A stretch of 46,347 nucleotides of DNA from Pseudomonadales bacterium (GCA_013215055.1 JABSRQ010000034.1:1-46347); one strand, 5' to 3'. Counted from the stretch's first letter, positions 28,697 through 38,291 are shown. Numbers and translations: made by a program. The notes: generated from the sequence alone by a model not told the origin.

Positions 28697-29341
28697 ATGA
28701 GTAAAAATATCGCCATCATCGATTACGGTATGGGTAATCTGCATTCTGTGGCATCTGCGGTTGAACATGTCTGCCCAGATAGCCAAATCAATATCACTGC
28801 CGATGCAAAAATCATTCTTGAGGCCGATCATGTGATCTTGCCAGGTGTGGGCGCTATTCGTGATTGCATGCATGAGATTCGACGCCTGAAGGTCGATGAA
28901 ACCGTGCAGCAGGTTATTAAACAGAAGCAGCCTTTATTAGGTGTTTGTGTCGGTATGCAGGCGTTGATGACTCATAGTGAAGAGAATGGTGGCATTGAAT
29001 GCTTGAATTATTTCCCCGGTGAGGTGAAGTTATTTCAAGGTGATCAATTCACCCCAGGCCATGCCGAGCATTTAAAAGTGCCACATATGGGCTGGAATAA
29101 TGTAGAGCAGTTAGTTAATCATGCGGTGTTCCACGGTATTGCCTCTGATACCCGGTTTTATTTTGTGCATAGCTTCTATGCACAGATGAATGAACATGCC
29201 ATTGGTGCCTGTGAATACGGGCCTAAATTTGCAGCTATGTTAGCCAAAGATAATGTCGTGGCGGTGCAGTTTCATCCAGAGAAAAGCCATCAGGCAGGTT
29301 TGCGTTTAATTAGAAATTTCCTTAACTGGGACGGACAGTAA
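28697..29341 (+). CDS. hisH: imidazole glycerol phosphate synthase, glutaminase subunit
   Basis: HisH releases ammonia from glutamine and channels it to HisF. The 214-aa class I amidotransferase has the nucleophile Cys in [13 protein letters not shown] (about 74-86), the catalytic His in VQFHPEKS and a Glu three residues on. The N-terminus [14 protein letters not shown] is diagnostic. hisF starts 2 bp after its stop, so the two subunits are made together. Confidence 0.97.
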   Translation: MSKNIAIIDYGMGNLHSVASAVEHVCPDSQINITADAKIILEADHVILPGVGAIRDCMHEIRRLKVDETVQQVIKQKQPLLGVCVGMQALMTHSEENGGIECLNYFPGEVKLFQGDQFTPGHAEHLKVPHMGWNNVEQLVNHAVFHGIASDTRFYFVHSFYAQMNEHAIGACEYGPKFAAMLAKDNVVAVQFHPEKSHQAGLRLIRNFLNWDGQ

Positions 29342-29343
29342 TT

Positions 29344-30117
29344 ATGGCCTTAGCAAAACGTATTATTCCCTGTTTAGATGTTGATAATGGTCGCGTTGTA
29401 AAAGGTGTGCAGTTTGTTGACATTCGTGATGCCGGTGATCCGGTAGAGGTCGCCAAACGTTATAACGAACAAGGAGCCGATGAGATTACCTTTCTGGATA
29501 TCTCGGCCACCCATGAGGGGCGCGATACCATGGTGCATATGGTGGAGCAAATCGCCAAAGAGATTTTTATCCCGCTGACGGTGGGTGGCGGGATTCGCAA
29601 AGTTGAAGATATTCGCACGATGTTAAATGCCGGTGCCGATAAGGTCGGTATCAACTCCGCCGCAATCACCAATCCTGAGTTTGTGAAAGAGGCGGCCGAG
29701 AAATTTGGTTCACAGTGTATCGTTATCGCCATCGATGCCAAAAAAGTCAGTGGCGAAGGTGAAGCCAATCGCTGGGAAATATTTACCCATGGTGGCCGTA
29801 AAGCCACCGGTATTGATGCGGTAGAATGGGCGATCAAGATGACGCAATATGGTGCTGGAGAAGTGCTGTTAACCAGCATGGACGGTGATGGCACTAAAGC
29901 AGGTTATGATTTAGAACTGACCCGAGCGGTTTCAGAAGCCGTACAAGTACCTGTGATCGCCTCAGGTGGAGTGGGTAATTTACAGCACTTGGTTGATGGT
30001 GTGGTAGAAGGCATGGCCGATGCCGTGTTGGCTGCCAGTATCTTTCACTTTGGCGAATTTTCGGTGCCGCAGGCAAAAGCCTTTATGGCCGAAGCCGGGA
30101 TTGAGGTACGCTTTTAA
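29344..30117 (+). CDS. hisF: imidazole glycerol phosphate synthase, cyclase subunit
   Basis: HisF uses ammonia from HisH to form imidazoleglycerol phosphate and AICAR. The 257-aa TIM barrel starts [21 protein letters not shown] with the catalytic Asp11, has VIAIDAKKV with the second catalytic Asp, and phosphate loops [11 protein letters not shown] and [13 protein letters not shown]. It is clearly HisF and not HisA. In many gammaproteobacteria hisA lies between hisH and hisF; here the two are adjacent. Confidence 0.97.
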   Translation: MALAKRIIPCLDVDNGRVVKGVQFVDIRDAGDPVEVAKRYNEQGADEITFLDISATHEGRDTMVHMVEQIAKEIFIPLTVGGGIRKVEDIRTMLNAGADKVGINSAAITNPEFVKEAAEKFGSQCIVIAIDAKKVSGEGEANRWEIFTHGGRKATGIDAVEWAIKMTQYGAGEVLLTSMDGDGTKAGYDLELTRAVSEAVQVPVIASGGVGNLQHLVDGVVEGMADAVLAASIFHFGEFSVPQAKAFMAEAGIEVRF

Positions 30118-30130
30118 TTGATTAATGCAT

Positions 30131-30169
30131 AAAAAAGCCCGGCTATCATCGTCAATAGCCAGGCTTTTT
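30131..30169. terminator. bidirectional terminator between hisF and a small gene
   Basis: aaaaagcccggctat and atagccaggcttttt pair with one mismatch (C-A), a strong hairpin with A runs before and T runs after. It serves the convergent hisF (plus) and DUF6316-like gene (minus). Confidence 0.88.
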
Positions 30170-30183
30170 AGTAGAGAGATTTT

Positions 30184-30408
30184 TTACGCCGCTTTTCTCT
30201 TACACAACTCTTCCAAGGCCTTGGTATTACCCGAGCCTACAAAGTCTAAATAATCATTTAAGCTAACAGAAGCTTCGGCGTGGCTTTCATAAGGGCCTAG
30301 CTCAATACCTTCACGTGTTTGTAAATACCATTCACCTTCGCGGTATTCGAAGCGGGTAGAACGTGGTTTATCTGATTCGACTTTATTCCCTTGTCTATAA
30401 GCTGACAT
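30184..30408 (-). CDS. small protein, DUF6316-like (second copy)
   Basis: A 74-aa paralogue of the protein encoded at 18374-18652; the shared core is W(Y/F)xxTREGxExGP. This copy is basic at both ends (RFEYREGEWY, LCKRKAA) and lacks the acidic tail of the other. No function is known to me. It shares a terminator with hisF and is expressed on its own from the 160-bp region upstream. Confidence 0.7.
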   Translation of the reverse strand: MSAYRQGNKVESDKPRSTRFEYREGEWYLQTREGIELGPYESHAEASVSLNDYLDFVGSGNTKALEELCKRKAA

Positions 30409-30568
30409 ATGTTTTCCCCGTTGATGATGTATCTAGCAGGCTTTGTGCCCGTTCTTATTAATGAGTCATGGTTGACTATAACTTCATTATAGGAGGGAAA
30501 ATGCTCGAATCAATGCATTAGCATAAAAAAGTTATATTTATTTTAGGTAAGCGTCATAAGTTGCTGAT

Positions 30569-31330
30569 TTATTTGAAGTTGAGCAGTGATGAAACATGTA
30601 CCAGTTCAACATTTTGTTGGCTGATTGTAGGCAGGAGTCGCTCCAGTACATTTAAGGTTTCAGGGTAGGGGTGGCCTATACCTATGGCAAAACCATTATT
30701 CTGGGCACGTTTAATCAGCTTAAAAAATGCCGCTTCTATGGCTTTTTCATCTTGCAGATGATCTAAAAATACATCGCGTTTTTGGCTGGTGATGCCATTT
30801 TCTTTGGCTACCTTAAACGCAACCGAATTGCTGTTGGTCAGGCTATCGATAAAATACAGATTATGTGGCGCCAGGGTTTCCATCACCCATTGCATTTGTT
30901 GCTTATAGGTGGTCAATTCACTGCCCATATGGTTATTGACGCCACGGATATGCGGGATGGACTTAATGCTGTCATTTAATACCGCCTGGAATTGTTGTTT
31001 ATTCATATCCAGGGTCAGGGCACCGGGGCCTAATTCAAAATCATTGTAGTTGCTCATGGGGGCATGCAGCATAATTTCTTTGCCTGAGGCAAAGCCTGCC
31101 TTCGCGAGCATTACGGCTCCCGGGGTTTTGGGTAAAACCGATAAAGTCAGTTTGGCGTCTATATTGACGGTGCGTTGGCCCAGTGGGATGTTATAACCGA
31201 TATCATCGATAATAATCGCCAGTTTAGGCAGGCTTTCTGTGGTGCTGAAGCGGTAGGTAGCGTGGCTAAGAGGCTGAAAAAAGCCTAGACCTAATAAAAA
31301 TACCGCAATCGTGTAACGAAAAATAGACAT
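30569..31330 (-). CDS. divergent polysaccharide deacetylase family protein (YibQ-like)
   Basis: A 253-aa exported protein of the divergent polysaccharide deacetylase family, downstream of envC-type genes in many gammaproteobacteria. It has an N-terminal signal peptide (about 1-24). The NodB-like barrel shows LAIIIDDIGYN (Asp pair), EIMLHAPM and GVNNHMGS. Family members carry a degenerate active site, so activity is unproven; a role in the envelope, next to murein-hydrolase control, is inferred. The start lies 3 bp after the ctpA stop, so the two are coupled. Confidence 0.85.
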   Translation of the reverse strand: MSIFRYTIAVFLLGLGFFQPLSHATYRFSTTESLPKLAIIIDDIGYNIPLGQRTVNIDAKLTLSVLPKTPGAVMLAKAGFASGKEIMLHAPMSNYNDFELGPGALTLDMNKQQFQAVLNDSIKSIPHIRGVNNHMGSELTTYKQQMQWVMETLAPHNLYFIDSLTNSNSVAFKVAKENGITSQKRDVFLDHLQDEKAIEAAFFKLIKRAQNNGFAIGIGHPYPETLNVLERLLPTISQQNVELVHVSSLLNFK

Positions 31331-31333
31331 AGC

Positions 31334-32647
31334 TTATGGTTGCTTGAGGCTCATGGCCTTTAATAAATTAATAGCAGTGAAGAGTTGATAATCATCCTTG
31401 GCCGTCTTCGTTTTTTTATGCGCTTTTTTAGACTGTTGCTTGTTTTGCAGATGCCCGGAAAGTTCTGCCTCTGTTATACCAAACTCTGCCTCTATAGGCA
31501 CGAGTTTTGCGTTTTGAATTTCAATATCCGGTTTTATACCTTCGGCTTGAATAGAGCGGCCCAGTGGCGTGTAGTAGCGAGCGGTGGTTAGTTTTATACC
31601 CCGATTTTTAGGCAGCGGTAAAATGGATTGCACCGAGCCCTTACCAAAACTCTGAGTGCCAACAATCAAGGCGCGTTTATGGTCCTGCAACGCACCTGCA
31701 ACAATTTCCGAAGCCGAAGCCGAACCTTTGTTCATCAATACAATAATCGGTTTATCTTTAAGTAGCTGTGCTTCGCTGGCAACAAATTTTTCCTGGCTGC
31801 TCTTGCTGCGGCCCTCGGTATAAACAATAATCCCTTCGGTCAGGAATAAGTCACCGATTTCAATCGCTGCGGTTAATACACCACCGGGGTTGTTACGTAA
31901 ATCGATGACCAGACCGTTTAATGGTTGGCCCCATTTTTTTTCTAGCTTGAGAATTTGTTTTTGTGCATCTTTGCCGGTATCAGCCTGAAATTGAGCGATG
32001 CGTAAATAAGCAAACCCCTGCTCCAGTAATTCTGTTTTGACGCTTTTAATGCGAATAATGGCGCGTTTCAGTTTGATTTCTTGCGGTGTATTGGTGTTTT
32101 CACGTATTAACGTGAGGCTGACTTTACTGCCTTTGGGGCCGCGCATTAAATCAATCGCTTCATTTAAACTCATGCCTTTAACGGCTTGGCCATTGAGTTT
32201 AATAATTAAGTCTCCGGCTTGAATGCCGGCTTTTTTCGCCGGGGTATCGTCTATCGGTGAGATCACTTTAACAAAGCCATTTTCCATGCTGACTTCCAAG
32301 CCAATTCCGGCAAATTCACCTTTGGTGCTTTCTTGTAAATCACTGAAGGCTGCGCGGTTTAGATATGAGGAATGTGGGTCCAGGCCGTTAAGCATGCCAT
32401 TGATGGCATACTCCAGTAACTCTTCATCGCTGACATCATTGACATAGTGGCTGCGAATTTGATGGAAGACTTCCACAAACGTGTGAATGTCCTGTAGAGG
32501 CAGTTGCTCGTCGGCATTAATCGCGGCGGCCTGCTCTTGGCCTTCAGCGAGTAGGGTATAGGAGGCACTTAGCAGTAAGAACAGTGAAATAAATCGCAGG
32601 CTGGTCTGTAAGCTGAGACGATTGGTGGTGTGCTTTATCATAGACAT
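31334..32647 (-). CDS. ctpA: carboxy-terminal processing protease (S41)
   Basis: CtpA is a periplasmic tail-specific protease that cuts envelope proteins, including murein hydrolases in Pseudomonas. The 437-aa protein has a signal anchor (about 14-36), a PDZ domain (about 112-200, with KAGIQAGDLIIKLNG) and the S41 catalytic core. The Ser lies in GSASASEIVAG (about 308-318) and the general-base Lys in TQSFGKGSVQ (about 331-340, Lys336). Both are intact. Position between envC and the deacetylase fits a role in cell-wall remodelling. Confidence 0.95.
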   Translation of the reverse strand: MSMIKHTTNRLSLQTSLRFISLFLLLSASYTLLAEGQEQAAAINADEQLPLQDIHTFVEVFHQIRSHYVNDVSDEELLEYAINGMLNGLDPHSSYLNRAAFSDLQESTKGEFAGIGLEVSMENGFVKVISPIDDTPAKKAGIQAGDLIIKLNGQAVKGMSLNEAIDLMRGPKGSKVSLTLIRENTNTPQEIKLKRAIIRIKSVKTELLEQGFAYLRIAQFQADTGKDAQKQILKLEKKWGQPLNGLVIDLRNNPGGVLTAAIEIGDLFLTEGIIVYTEGRSKSSQEKFVASEAQLLKDKPIIVLMNKGSASASEIVAGALQDHKRALIVGTQSFGKGSVQSILPLPKNRGIKLTTARYYTPLGRSIQAEGIKPDIEIQNAKLVPIEAEFGITEAELSGHLQNKQQSKKAHKKTKTAKDDYQLFTAINLLKAMSLKQP

Positions 32648-32662
32648 TCCCTGCTATGGTAT

Positions 32663-33817
32663 TTATCCGTTTTTCTTAAGCCAGCGTCTGGGGTTGATGG
32701 CTTTGCCTTGGTGGCGAATTTCAAAGTATAGCTCAGTATGGTCAATTCCGCCGCTGGAGCCTACGGTGCCTATGTCTTCACCTGCACTGACCCAATCTCC
32801 CGCTTCTCGTAATAAGGTTTGTTGGTGTGCATATAGAGACATATAACCATCACCGTGATCGATGATGCTGAGTAAACCTTTACCGCGGAACCAGTCAGAA
32901 AAAATCACCCGACCATGATGTATCGATTTAACCGGCTTGCCGGTATTGGCCATAAACGAAATGCCCTGCCAGCGCAAATTACTGGGTGGGCGTTTGCGCC
33001 CAAAACGATTACGTAATTGGCCTTTGGTGGGCCAGCTTAAATGGCCTCGCCGCTTGGCAAACGGGGTCGCGTCGCTGGGTAATTGAATATTACTGACGGT
33101 GGTTTCCACCGCTTTTAATAAATCGGCTAAATGTTTTTGATCCAGCTGCAACTTTTTCAGGCGGCCTTGATCAGTTTTAATATCGGCATTGATGCTTTTT
33201 AAGGTTTTGCTACGTTTGGCGTAGTTGGCTTTTAATTGCTTACGTTGTGCGATCAGCTGATTTTTATTTTTTAATAAGCTGGCCGATTTTTTTTCTATCG
33301 CCGGTTTTAATGCTTCCAGGTCGGTGATGGTGCTTTGATAGGCGGTGATGGAGGCTATGCGGGCTTTATTAAAATAATCCGCATAGGTCAGTGTGCGGCT
33401 CAGTTTTTTGGGGTCTTCTTGATTTAATAAAATCTTGATCTTTTCTTCACGCCCCAGGCGGTAGCTGGCGGCGATCTGATCGGCGATGTGATCTTCTAAT
33501 TTACGCCGATTTTTATTCAGTTCACCTTGTTGCAGCTGCAGTGTCTTGAGTTGCTTGTTTTGCGTGGCAATCGCTTGCTGTAGTTGTCTTACATCACGTT
33601 CAACCTTGGACATATCCAGTTCGGTTTTACGTAAGGTGTTTTGTAACTTACCAGACTTTCCTTTTTTCTTGTTGATCTCATTTTCAGTGGCACGAATATG
33701 GCTATTGAGCTGCTGTAACTCGGCTCTTGAAGGTGGCTTGGCGGCAAAAGCTGGATTTGCTGATGCCAAGATAAGGCATAGAGCCAATATAAGCGCTTTA
33801 GGATGCATGATGACCAT
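32663..33817 (-). CDS. envC: murein hydrolase activator EnvC-like
   Basis: EnvC activates amidases at the division site. The 384-aa protein has a signal peptide (about 1-25, or 1-22 from the alternative ATG at 33808), a long coiled coil (about 33-245) and a C-terminal LytM fold. The metal ligands of active M23 enzymes are absent: the H-x-x-x-D position reads WQGIS and the H-x-H position reads ELYFE. The same loss is seen in E. coli EnvC, so it should activate rather than cut. It precedes ctpA by 15 bp and follows gpmI by 23 bp. Confidence 0.9.
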   Translation of the reverse strand: MVIMHPKALILALCLILASANPAFAAKPPSRAELQQLNSHIRATENEINKKKGKSGKLQNTLRKTELDMSKVERDVRQLQQAIATQNKQLKTLQLQQGELNKNRRKLEDHIADQIAASYRLGREEKIKILLNQEDPKKLSRTLTYADYFNKARIASITAYQSTITDLEALKPAIEKKSASLLKNKNQLIAQRKQLKANYAKRSKTLKSINADIKTDQGRLKKLQLDQKHLADLLKAVETTVSNIQLPSDATPFAKRRGHLSWPTKGQLRNRFGRKRPPSNLRWQGISFMANTGKPVKSIHHGRVIFSDWFRGKGLLSIIDHGDGYMSLYAHQQTLLREAGDWVSAGEDIGTVGSSGGIDHTELYFEIRHQGKAINPRRWLKKNG

Positions 33818-33840
33818 AAAAAAGGCAGGGCTTACGCCCT

Positions 33841-35382
33841 TTACGCCTTAATAATAAGTGAGTGACCGGTCATCTCGGCAGGTTGATCCATGCCCATCAG
33901 ATCCAGTATCGTGGGTGCAATATCGGCCAGACGGCCACCTTTTTCCGCCAATGTGACATTTTGTAATTTACCGACATACATCAGTGGCACTAATTCGGTG
34001 GTGTGTTGTGTGTGAGGCTGACCCGAATCGTAATCCATCATCTGTTCGCAGTTGCCGTGATCGGCGGTGATTAAACAATGGCCGCCTACTTCAATGACCG
34101 CATCGGTGAGATCTTTAATACAGGTATCCAGCGTTTCAACCGCCTTTATTGCAGCCTCATAAATACCGGTGTGGCCCACCATATCGCCGTTGGCGAAGTT
34201 GCAGATGATGGTATCAAACTTGCCACTTTTAATAGCGGTTACTAACTTTTCTGAGACTTCATGCGCAGACATCTCAGGTTGAAGGTCGTAGGTGGCAACA
34301 TCGGGGGAGGGCACTAATTCACGTTCTTCACCTTTATATAACGCTTCACGGCCGCCGCTGAAGAAAAACGTCACATGCGCATATTTTTCGGTTTCGGCAA
34401 TACGTAGCTGGGTTTTACCGTTGTCGGCCAAATATTGTGGCAAGACGTTTTTCAGTTTGGTGGGGGGATAGGCACAGCTGGCTTTGATGCTTTCGGCATA
34501 TTCGGTGGTCATGACAAAATCGGCAAGTGCCAGTTTGTTTCTTCTGGCAAAACCGTCGAAGTTGTCATCCACAAAGGCGCGGGTGATTTCTCGGGCTCTA
34601 TCGGCGCGGAAATTCATAAATAAAACAGCATCACCGTCAGTGATAGCGGCTCCACCAGCTATGGCGGTAGCGCCAACAAACTCATCATTTTCATCACGGG
34701 CATAAGCTTGTGATAATGCAGCTTGAGCATTGTCGGCGCTGAATTCAGCATTAATACCTGTCAATAAGTTATAAGCCTTCTCGACTCTATCCCAGCGATT
34801 GTCTCTGTCCATCGCATAGTATCTGCCAATAACAGATGCAATCTGGGCGTTATTTTGTTGGCAGGTGGCCTCCAATGTTGCCAGATAAGCCTCGGCACTG
34901 CGTGGCGGTGTGTCGCGGCCATCTAAAATAGCGTGAACATAAATAGCTTTGGCACCTTTGTCGTGGGCCATTTTTACCATTGCCTGAATATGATCTTGAT
35001 GGCTGTGTACACCACCGGGGCTAAGCAGGCCGATAATATGTACGGCTTTGTTGGCTGCAATGGCGGAAGCTATGGCGTTGCAATAGGCTGTATTGGTGAA
35101 AAAGTCACCGTCATCAATGGCTTTATTGATACGGCTGATATTTTGATAAACGATACGCCCGGCACCCAGGCTCATATGGCCAACTTCTGAATTGCCCATC
35201 TGCCCTTCAGGTAGACCGACATCCATGCCTGAGGTTGCTATCAGGGTATGTGGATGTTGGGCTTGCAGCGCCTGCCAATGCGGGGTGTGGGCATTGGCGA
35301 TGGCATTGTCTTTAGGATCTTCACGGTGGCCCCAGCCGTCCAGAATAATCAATACGGTTGGCGTTTTTTGCACTGCAGTCAT
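33841..35382 (-). CDS. gpmI: 2,3-bisphosphoglycerate-independent phosphoglycerate mutase
   Basis: GpmI interconverts 3- and 2-phosphoglycerate in glycolysis and gluconeogenesis, using Mn2+. The 513-aa length is typical. Visible are [12 protein letters not shown] at the N-terminus, [13 protein letters not shown] with the phosphorylated Ser (about residue 65), [20 protein letters not shown], and the metal-site region [11 protein letters not shown] near the C-terminus. It heads the envC-ctpA-deacetylase cluster, an order also seen in Pseudomonas. Confidence 0.97.
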   Translation of the reverse strand: MTAVQKTPTVLIILDGWGHREDPKDNAIANAHTPHWQALQAQHPHTLIATSGMDVGLPEGQMGNSEVGHMSLGAGRIVYQNISRINKAIDDGDFFTNTAYCNAIASAIAANKAVHIIGLLSPGGVHSHQDHIQAMVKMAHDKGAKAIYVHAILDGRDTPPRSAEAYLATLEATCQQNNAQIASVIGRYYAMDRDNRWDRVEKAYNLLTGINAEFSADNAQAALSQAYARDENDEFVGATAIAGGAAITDGDAVLFMNFRADRAREITRAFVDDNFDGFARRNKLALADFVMTTEYAESIKASCAYPPTKLKNVLPQYLADNGKTQLRIAETEKYAHVTFFFSGGREALYKGEERELVPSPDVATYDLQPEMSAHEVSEKLVTAIKSGKFDTIICNFANGDMVGHTGIYEAAIKAVETLDTCIKDLTDAVIEVGGHCLITADHGNCEQMMDYDSGQPHTQHTTELVPLMYVGKLQNVTLAEKGGRLADIAPTILDLMGMDQPAEMTGHSLIIKA

Positions 35383-35512
35383 CGCGGGTACTCGTTGCTC
35401 GATAGCTAGTGGAATCGGCTATCAAATCGGCTAGTAAAATATAGGCCAGCCATTTTAGCGAAAAACTGCGCCTTAGGCCATTATTTGTGCGCAGCAGTGA
35501 AGCGCTAATGTC

Positions 35513-36127
35513 TTAACGTTTACTAAACAGGCAATATATAAAGTTTTGTGACGTGGTAAAAGGGGTTTGATGTTGCTCGCTGAATTGTTCCAGCAGTTCA
35601 AAATTGTCACCAAAAATGCGCTGAAGACTCTCGGCGCTGTGGCGTTGTATGGCTAATCCACTGCATTTTTGTGGGCCATCTTCGGCAAAGGTCGCGATGA
35701 TGACATGCCCGCCTTTTTTAAGGCTGTGTTTTAATGTGCTGATGTATTTTTGTTGATCAGCGGCTTCGGTTAAAAAATGAAATACCGCTCTGTCATGCCA
35801 TAGATCCAGACTATCCTTTGGGAGCTCTAACTCGGTGATATCGCCCACCAGCCAATCTACTTTCTGTGCTTTTTCAGCCAAACGGCTTTGACTGACTGCT
35901 AGGGCTGCGGCGGATAAATCCAGTACCTGCAGGTTTTCGAAACCACGTATCAATAAATCATCAACCAGCGTTGATGCACCGCCGCCAATATCGATGATGG
36001 CGGCCGTTTTTTCCAGCTTTAGCTTATCGATCATGGCGAGGGATTGTGTGGCATGCACTTGGAACCAGCTGACATCATCAGAGGCTTTTGTGTTGTAGAC
36101 GCCTTCCCAGTGGTTTTTTTTGTCCAT
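35513..36127 (-). CDS. class I SAM-dependent methyltransferase
   Basis: A 204-aa cytoplasmic Rossmann-type methyltransferase. Motif I is IIDIGGGASTL (about 44-54), followed by LQVLDLSAAAL for the ribose-binding acidic residue and VGDITELELP for motif III. The N-terminus HWEGVYNTKASDDVSWFQ resembles small-molecule methyltransferases often labelled TehB-like or 'SAM-dependent methyltransferase'. No substrate can be assigned. It lies 35 bp before the FMN reductase gene in the chromosome, transcribed in the same direction. Confidence 0.82.
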   Translation of the reverse strand: MDKKNHWEGVYNTKASDDVSWFQVHATQSLAMIDKLKLEKTAAIIDIGGGASTLVDDLLIRGFENLQVLDLSAAALAVSQSRLAEKAQKVDWLVGDITELELPKDSLDLWHDRAVFHFLTEAADQQKYISTLKHSLKKGGHVIIATFAEDGPQKCSGLAIQRHSAESLQRIFGDNFELLEQFSEQHQTPFTTSQNFIYCLFSKR

Positions 36128-36162
36128 TTGGATTTACTGCTTTTATGGGGGGTGAAAGGTTT

Positions 36163-36693
36163 TTAACTATTGTCGAGAAATAGGCAGAGATTATCAAGCG
36201 CCATTTTTAACTGAAACTGGGCTGTTTTTTCAGCCAGTGTATAAGCGGCGGTATTGCTATCTCGGTGTAAATTGATACTGAGAAAACACTCCCGCACCGC
36301 TTTTCCTGACATGGTAGATAACACCTCCTCTAATGCTGCAGGAGCATGCATTGGCCTTGGGCAGGCAGAAAAGAGCGCAAACGGCTTTTCTATAAATGCA
36401 TCCGTGCTCACCAGCCAATCCAGTGCATTTTTTAACACACCGGGAATGCCATGGGCATATTCCGGGCTGGCAATCACGATGGCATCGGCTTCTCGTACCA
36501 GCTGTATCCAGCGGCTGGTGACTGGGTTTAGGTTTTGTTCATTGTCGGGATTAAAGGCCGGTAATTGTTCCAGTGCTTGGTAGAGATTTACCTTTACAGT
36601 GTCAGTAGAAAGCTGGCTAAAAGCCTGTAGGAATTGTGTATGGGTGGAGTTTTTTCTTAAACTACCGGAGATGGTCAATATCGTTTTTTGCAT
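36163..36693 (-). CDS. NADPH-dependent FMN reductase family protein
   Basis: A 176-aa flavodoxin-fold protein that likely uses FMN and NAD(P)H to reduce flavins, quinones or chromate-like substrates. The phosphate loop is ISGSLRKNSTHTQFLQAF and the FMN ring region is SPEYAHGIPGVLKNALDWLVS, both diagnostic. The start codon overlaps the stop of the AraC/MGMT gene by one base, so the two are coupled, which hints at a linked response to alkylating or electrophilic stress (inference). Confidence 0.85.
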   Translation of the reverse strand: MQKTILTISGSLRKNSTHTQFLQAFSQLSTDTVKVNLYQALEQLPAFNPDNEQNLNPVTSRWIQLVREADAIVIASPEYAHGIPGVLKNALDWLVSTDAFIEKPFALFSACPRPMHAPAALEEVLSTMSGKAVRECFLSINLHRDSNTAAYTLAEKTAQFQLKMALDNLCLFLDNS

Positions 36694-37538
36694 TACATAT
36701 TATCCTCTTTTACTAACATCGCGGCTTTGCGGCTTGGCCCCCAGCGATAATTATTAAGTACACCTGAGCTGCGTATCACTCTATGGCAGGGAATTAAAAA
36801 GGCAACATTATTTTTGGCTACCGCAGAGGCTACCGCGCGTACCGCGCTGGATTTACCCATGTTATCTGCCACGTGTTGATAAGAACTTATTTCACCCGCA
36901 GGAATAGTTAATAATGCCTGCCACACCTGAATTTGAAATGGGCTGCCTTTAAGTATTAATCTTAGTGGTAAAGCGGTTTTTCCCCGGGGCTGAAAGATCT
37001 GTTCAAAAACGGCGTGTGTGGCCTGTTGATTCTCTGTGATCTGGGCATGAAACCACTGTGCTTTTAGCTCGTCGATTAAACCGCTTATCTGTGTTTCACT
37101 ATCAAAAAAAGATAGCTGACAAATGCCTCGTGGCGTAACCGCAATAAAGCAATAACCAAACGGTGAGCTATGTATGCCGTAGTGAATATCCAGGCCAAGG
37201 CCTGCGGTTTTATATTCACCCGGTGTGATGCTTTCGCAGTGGATAAATAAATCATGTAAGCGGCTGCTGCCACTTAAACCTACTGCATGTGCTGCCTTCA
37301 TCGTCGAGCAACTTTTTAGCTTTTCTTTGGCGTGTTCCTTGCTCAAAACCTGTAAAAATTGCTTGGGAGAAATGCCGGCCCATTCTGAGAATATGCGCTG
37401 TAGATGAAATTCACTGAGTGATAAATGCTGCGCAAGTTCGCTTAAACTGGGTTGCTTCTTTTGGTGTTCAATCAGGTACTGAATCGCCTTCTCAATACGA
37501 ATATAATTGCGGTGATGCTCGCTGTACTTCTCAAGCAT
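36693..37538 (-). CDS. AraC-type regulator fused to methylated-DNA-protein-cysteine methyltransferase (Ada-like)
   Basis: A 281-aa fusion. Residues about 1-110 form an AraC-type double helix-turn-helix (LSEFHLQRIFSEWAGISPKQF). Residues about 190-275 form the O6-methylguanine-DNA methyltransferase domain with acceptor Cys251 in IPCHRVIRSSG. E. coli Ada also has an N-terminal zinc-Cys domain that accepts methyl groups from phosphotriesters; that domain is absent here, so methyl-phosphotriester sensing should be lost and any induction mechanism differs. It is coupled to the FMN reductase downstream. Confidence 0.9.
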   Translation of the reverse strand: MLEKYSEHHRNYIRIEKAIQYLIEHQKKQPSLSELAQHLSLSEFHLQRIFSEWAGISPKQFLQVLSKEHAKEKLKSCSTMKAAHAVGLSGSSRLHDLFIHCESITPGEYKTAGLGLDIHYGIHSSPFGYCFIAVTPRGICQLSFFDSETQISGLIDELKAQWFHAQITENQQATHAVFEQIFQPRGKTALPLRLILKGSPFQIQVWQALLTIPAGEISSYQHVADNMGKSSAVRAVASAVAKNNVAFLIPCHRVIRSSGVLNNYRWGPSRKAAMLVKEDNM

Positions 37539-37623
37539 GGTAGCGGTCTACTTTATTGCGTCTATCTATTTATTATGTCTAAGGTGCAAAGATAAGGCGA
37601 CCCGAATCTTGCTGTATTTTTAG

Positions 37624-38244
37624 CTATTCAACACATGTATAAAGCCAGGGAATATCTAATCTGAGTTGAATGTCGGCTTTATTTTTATAACCTTCAACGT
37701 TCGATTTATAATGTTCAAACTCGGATTGACTCTGTTTGTTAGCCTGTGCAAGTGTGAGCCCACGTTTTTTTAGATCAGCTTTTAATCGCAGATTTTTAAG
37801 TTGCTTATCGTCGGTAAAAATAAATATAGACAGTGTGATCAATGCCGAGAAATTATGATGCATCGCATGTAGGCCATCTAACAGCAATACGGAGCTGTCC
37901 GGCAAGGTTTCTAGCTCGATAGATTTTTTCCCAGAGGCATGATCATAAGGGGTAAAGGTGATGGGCTTGTGTTGTATAAATTGAGATAAGCTAGATGTAA
38001 TGGCTGCTTCATCATAGGCTGAAAATTGATAACCACTTAATGCCAGTCTCTGGCGTTCATCTCTATCTAATAAATAGCTGTCTAAGGTTAAATGGCTGGC
38101 ATTAATGCCTTGTTTTTTTAGTTGAATCAGCAGTTCTTGGCATAAATAAGATTTACCGAGATCGGCCGCGCCACAGATGGCGATAATGATAGGCTTATTT
38201 TCTGGATGTAAATCAGCGATTTTTTGACTTAGATGATTTTTCAT
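37624..38244 (-). CDS. P-loop kinase, uridine-kinase/phosphoribulokinase-like
   Basis: A 206-aa P-loop NTPase. Walker A is GAADLGKS (25-32), and the substrate region has LDSYLLDRDERQRLALSGYQ followed by PYDHASGKKS, the order seen in uridine kinase and phosphoribulokinase. VLLLDGLHAMHH carries the Walker B-like acidic residue. The Lys in Walker A is kept, so ATP binding is expected. The substrate is unknown; sequence distance from true Udk is large. It lies just upstream of the hairpin terminator of the WS/DGAT gene and is read in the same direction. Confidence 0.72.
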   Translation of the reverse strand: MKNHLSQKIADLHPENKPIIIAICGAADLGKSYLCQELLIQLKKQGINASHLTLDSYLLDRDERQRLALSGYQFSAYDEAAITSSLSQFIQHKPITFTPYDHASGKKSIELETLPDSSVLLLDGLHAMHHNFSALITLSIFIFTDDKQLKNLRLKADLKKRGLTLAQANKQSQSEFEHYKSNVEGYKNKADIQLRLDIPWLYTCVE

Positions 38245-38254
38245 TGAGTTATTT

Positions 38255-38291
38255 AAACCCTGTTAGCCAGTAGTGGCGGCTAACAGGGTTT
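38255..38291 (-). terminator. hairpin terminator after the WS/DGAT gene
   Basis: aaaccctgttagcc (38255-38268) and ggctaacagggttt (38278-38291) are perfect complements, a 14-bp stem with a 9-nt loop, 10 bp past the WS/DGAT stop. The T tract is short (tttaaat), so termination may be incomplete. Confidence 0.75.
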
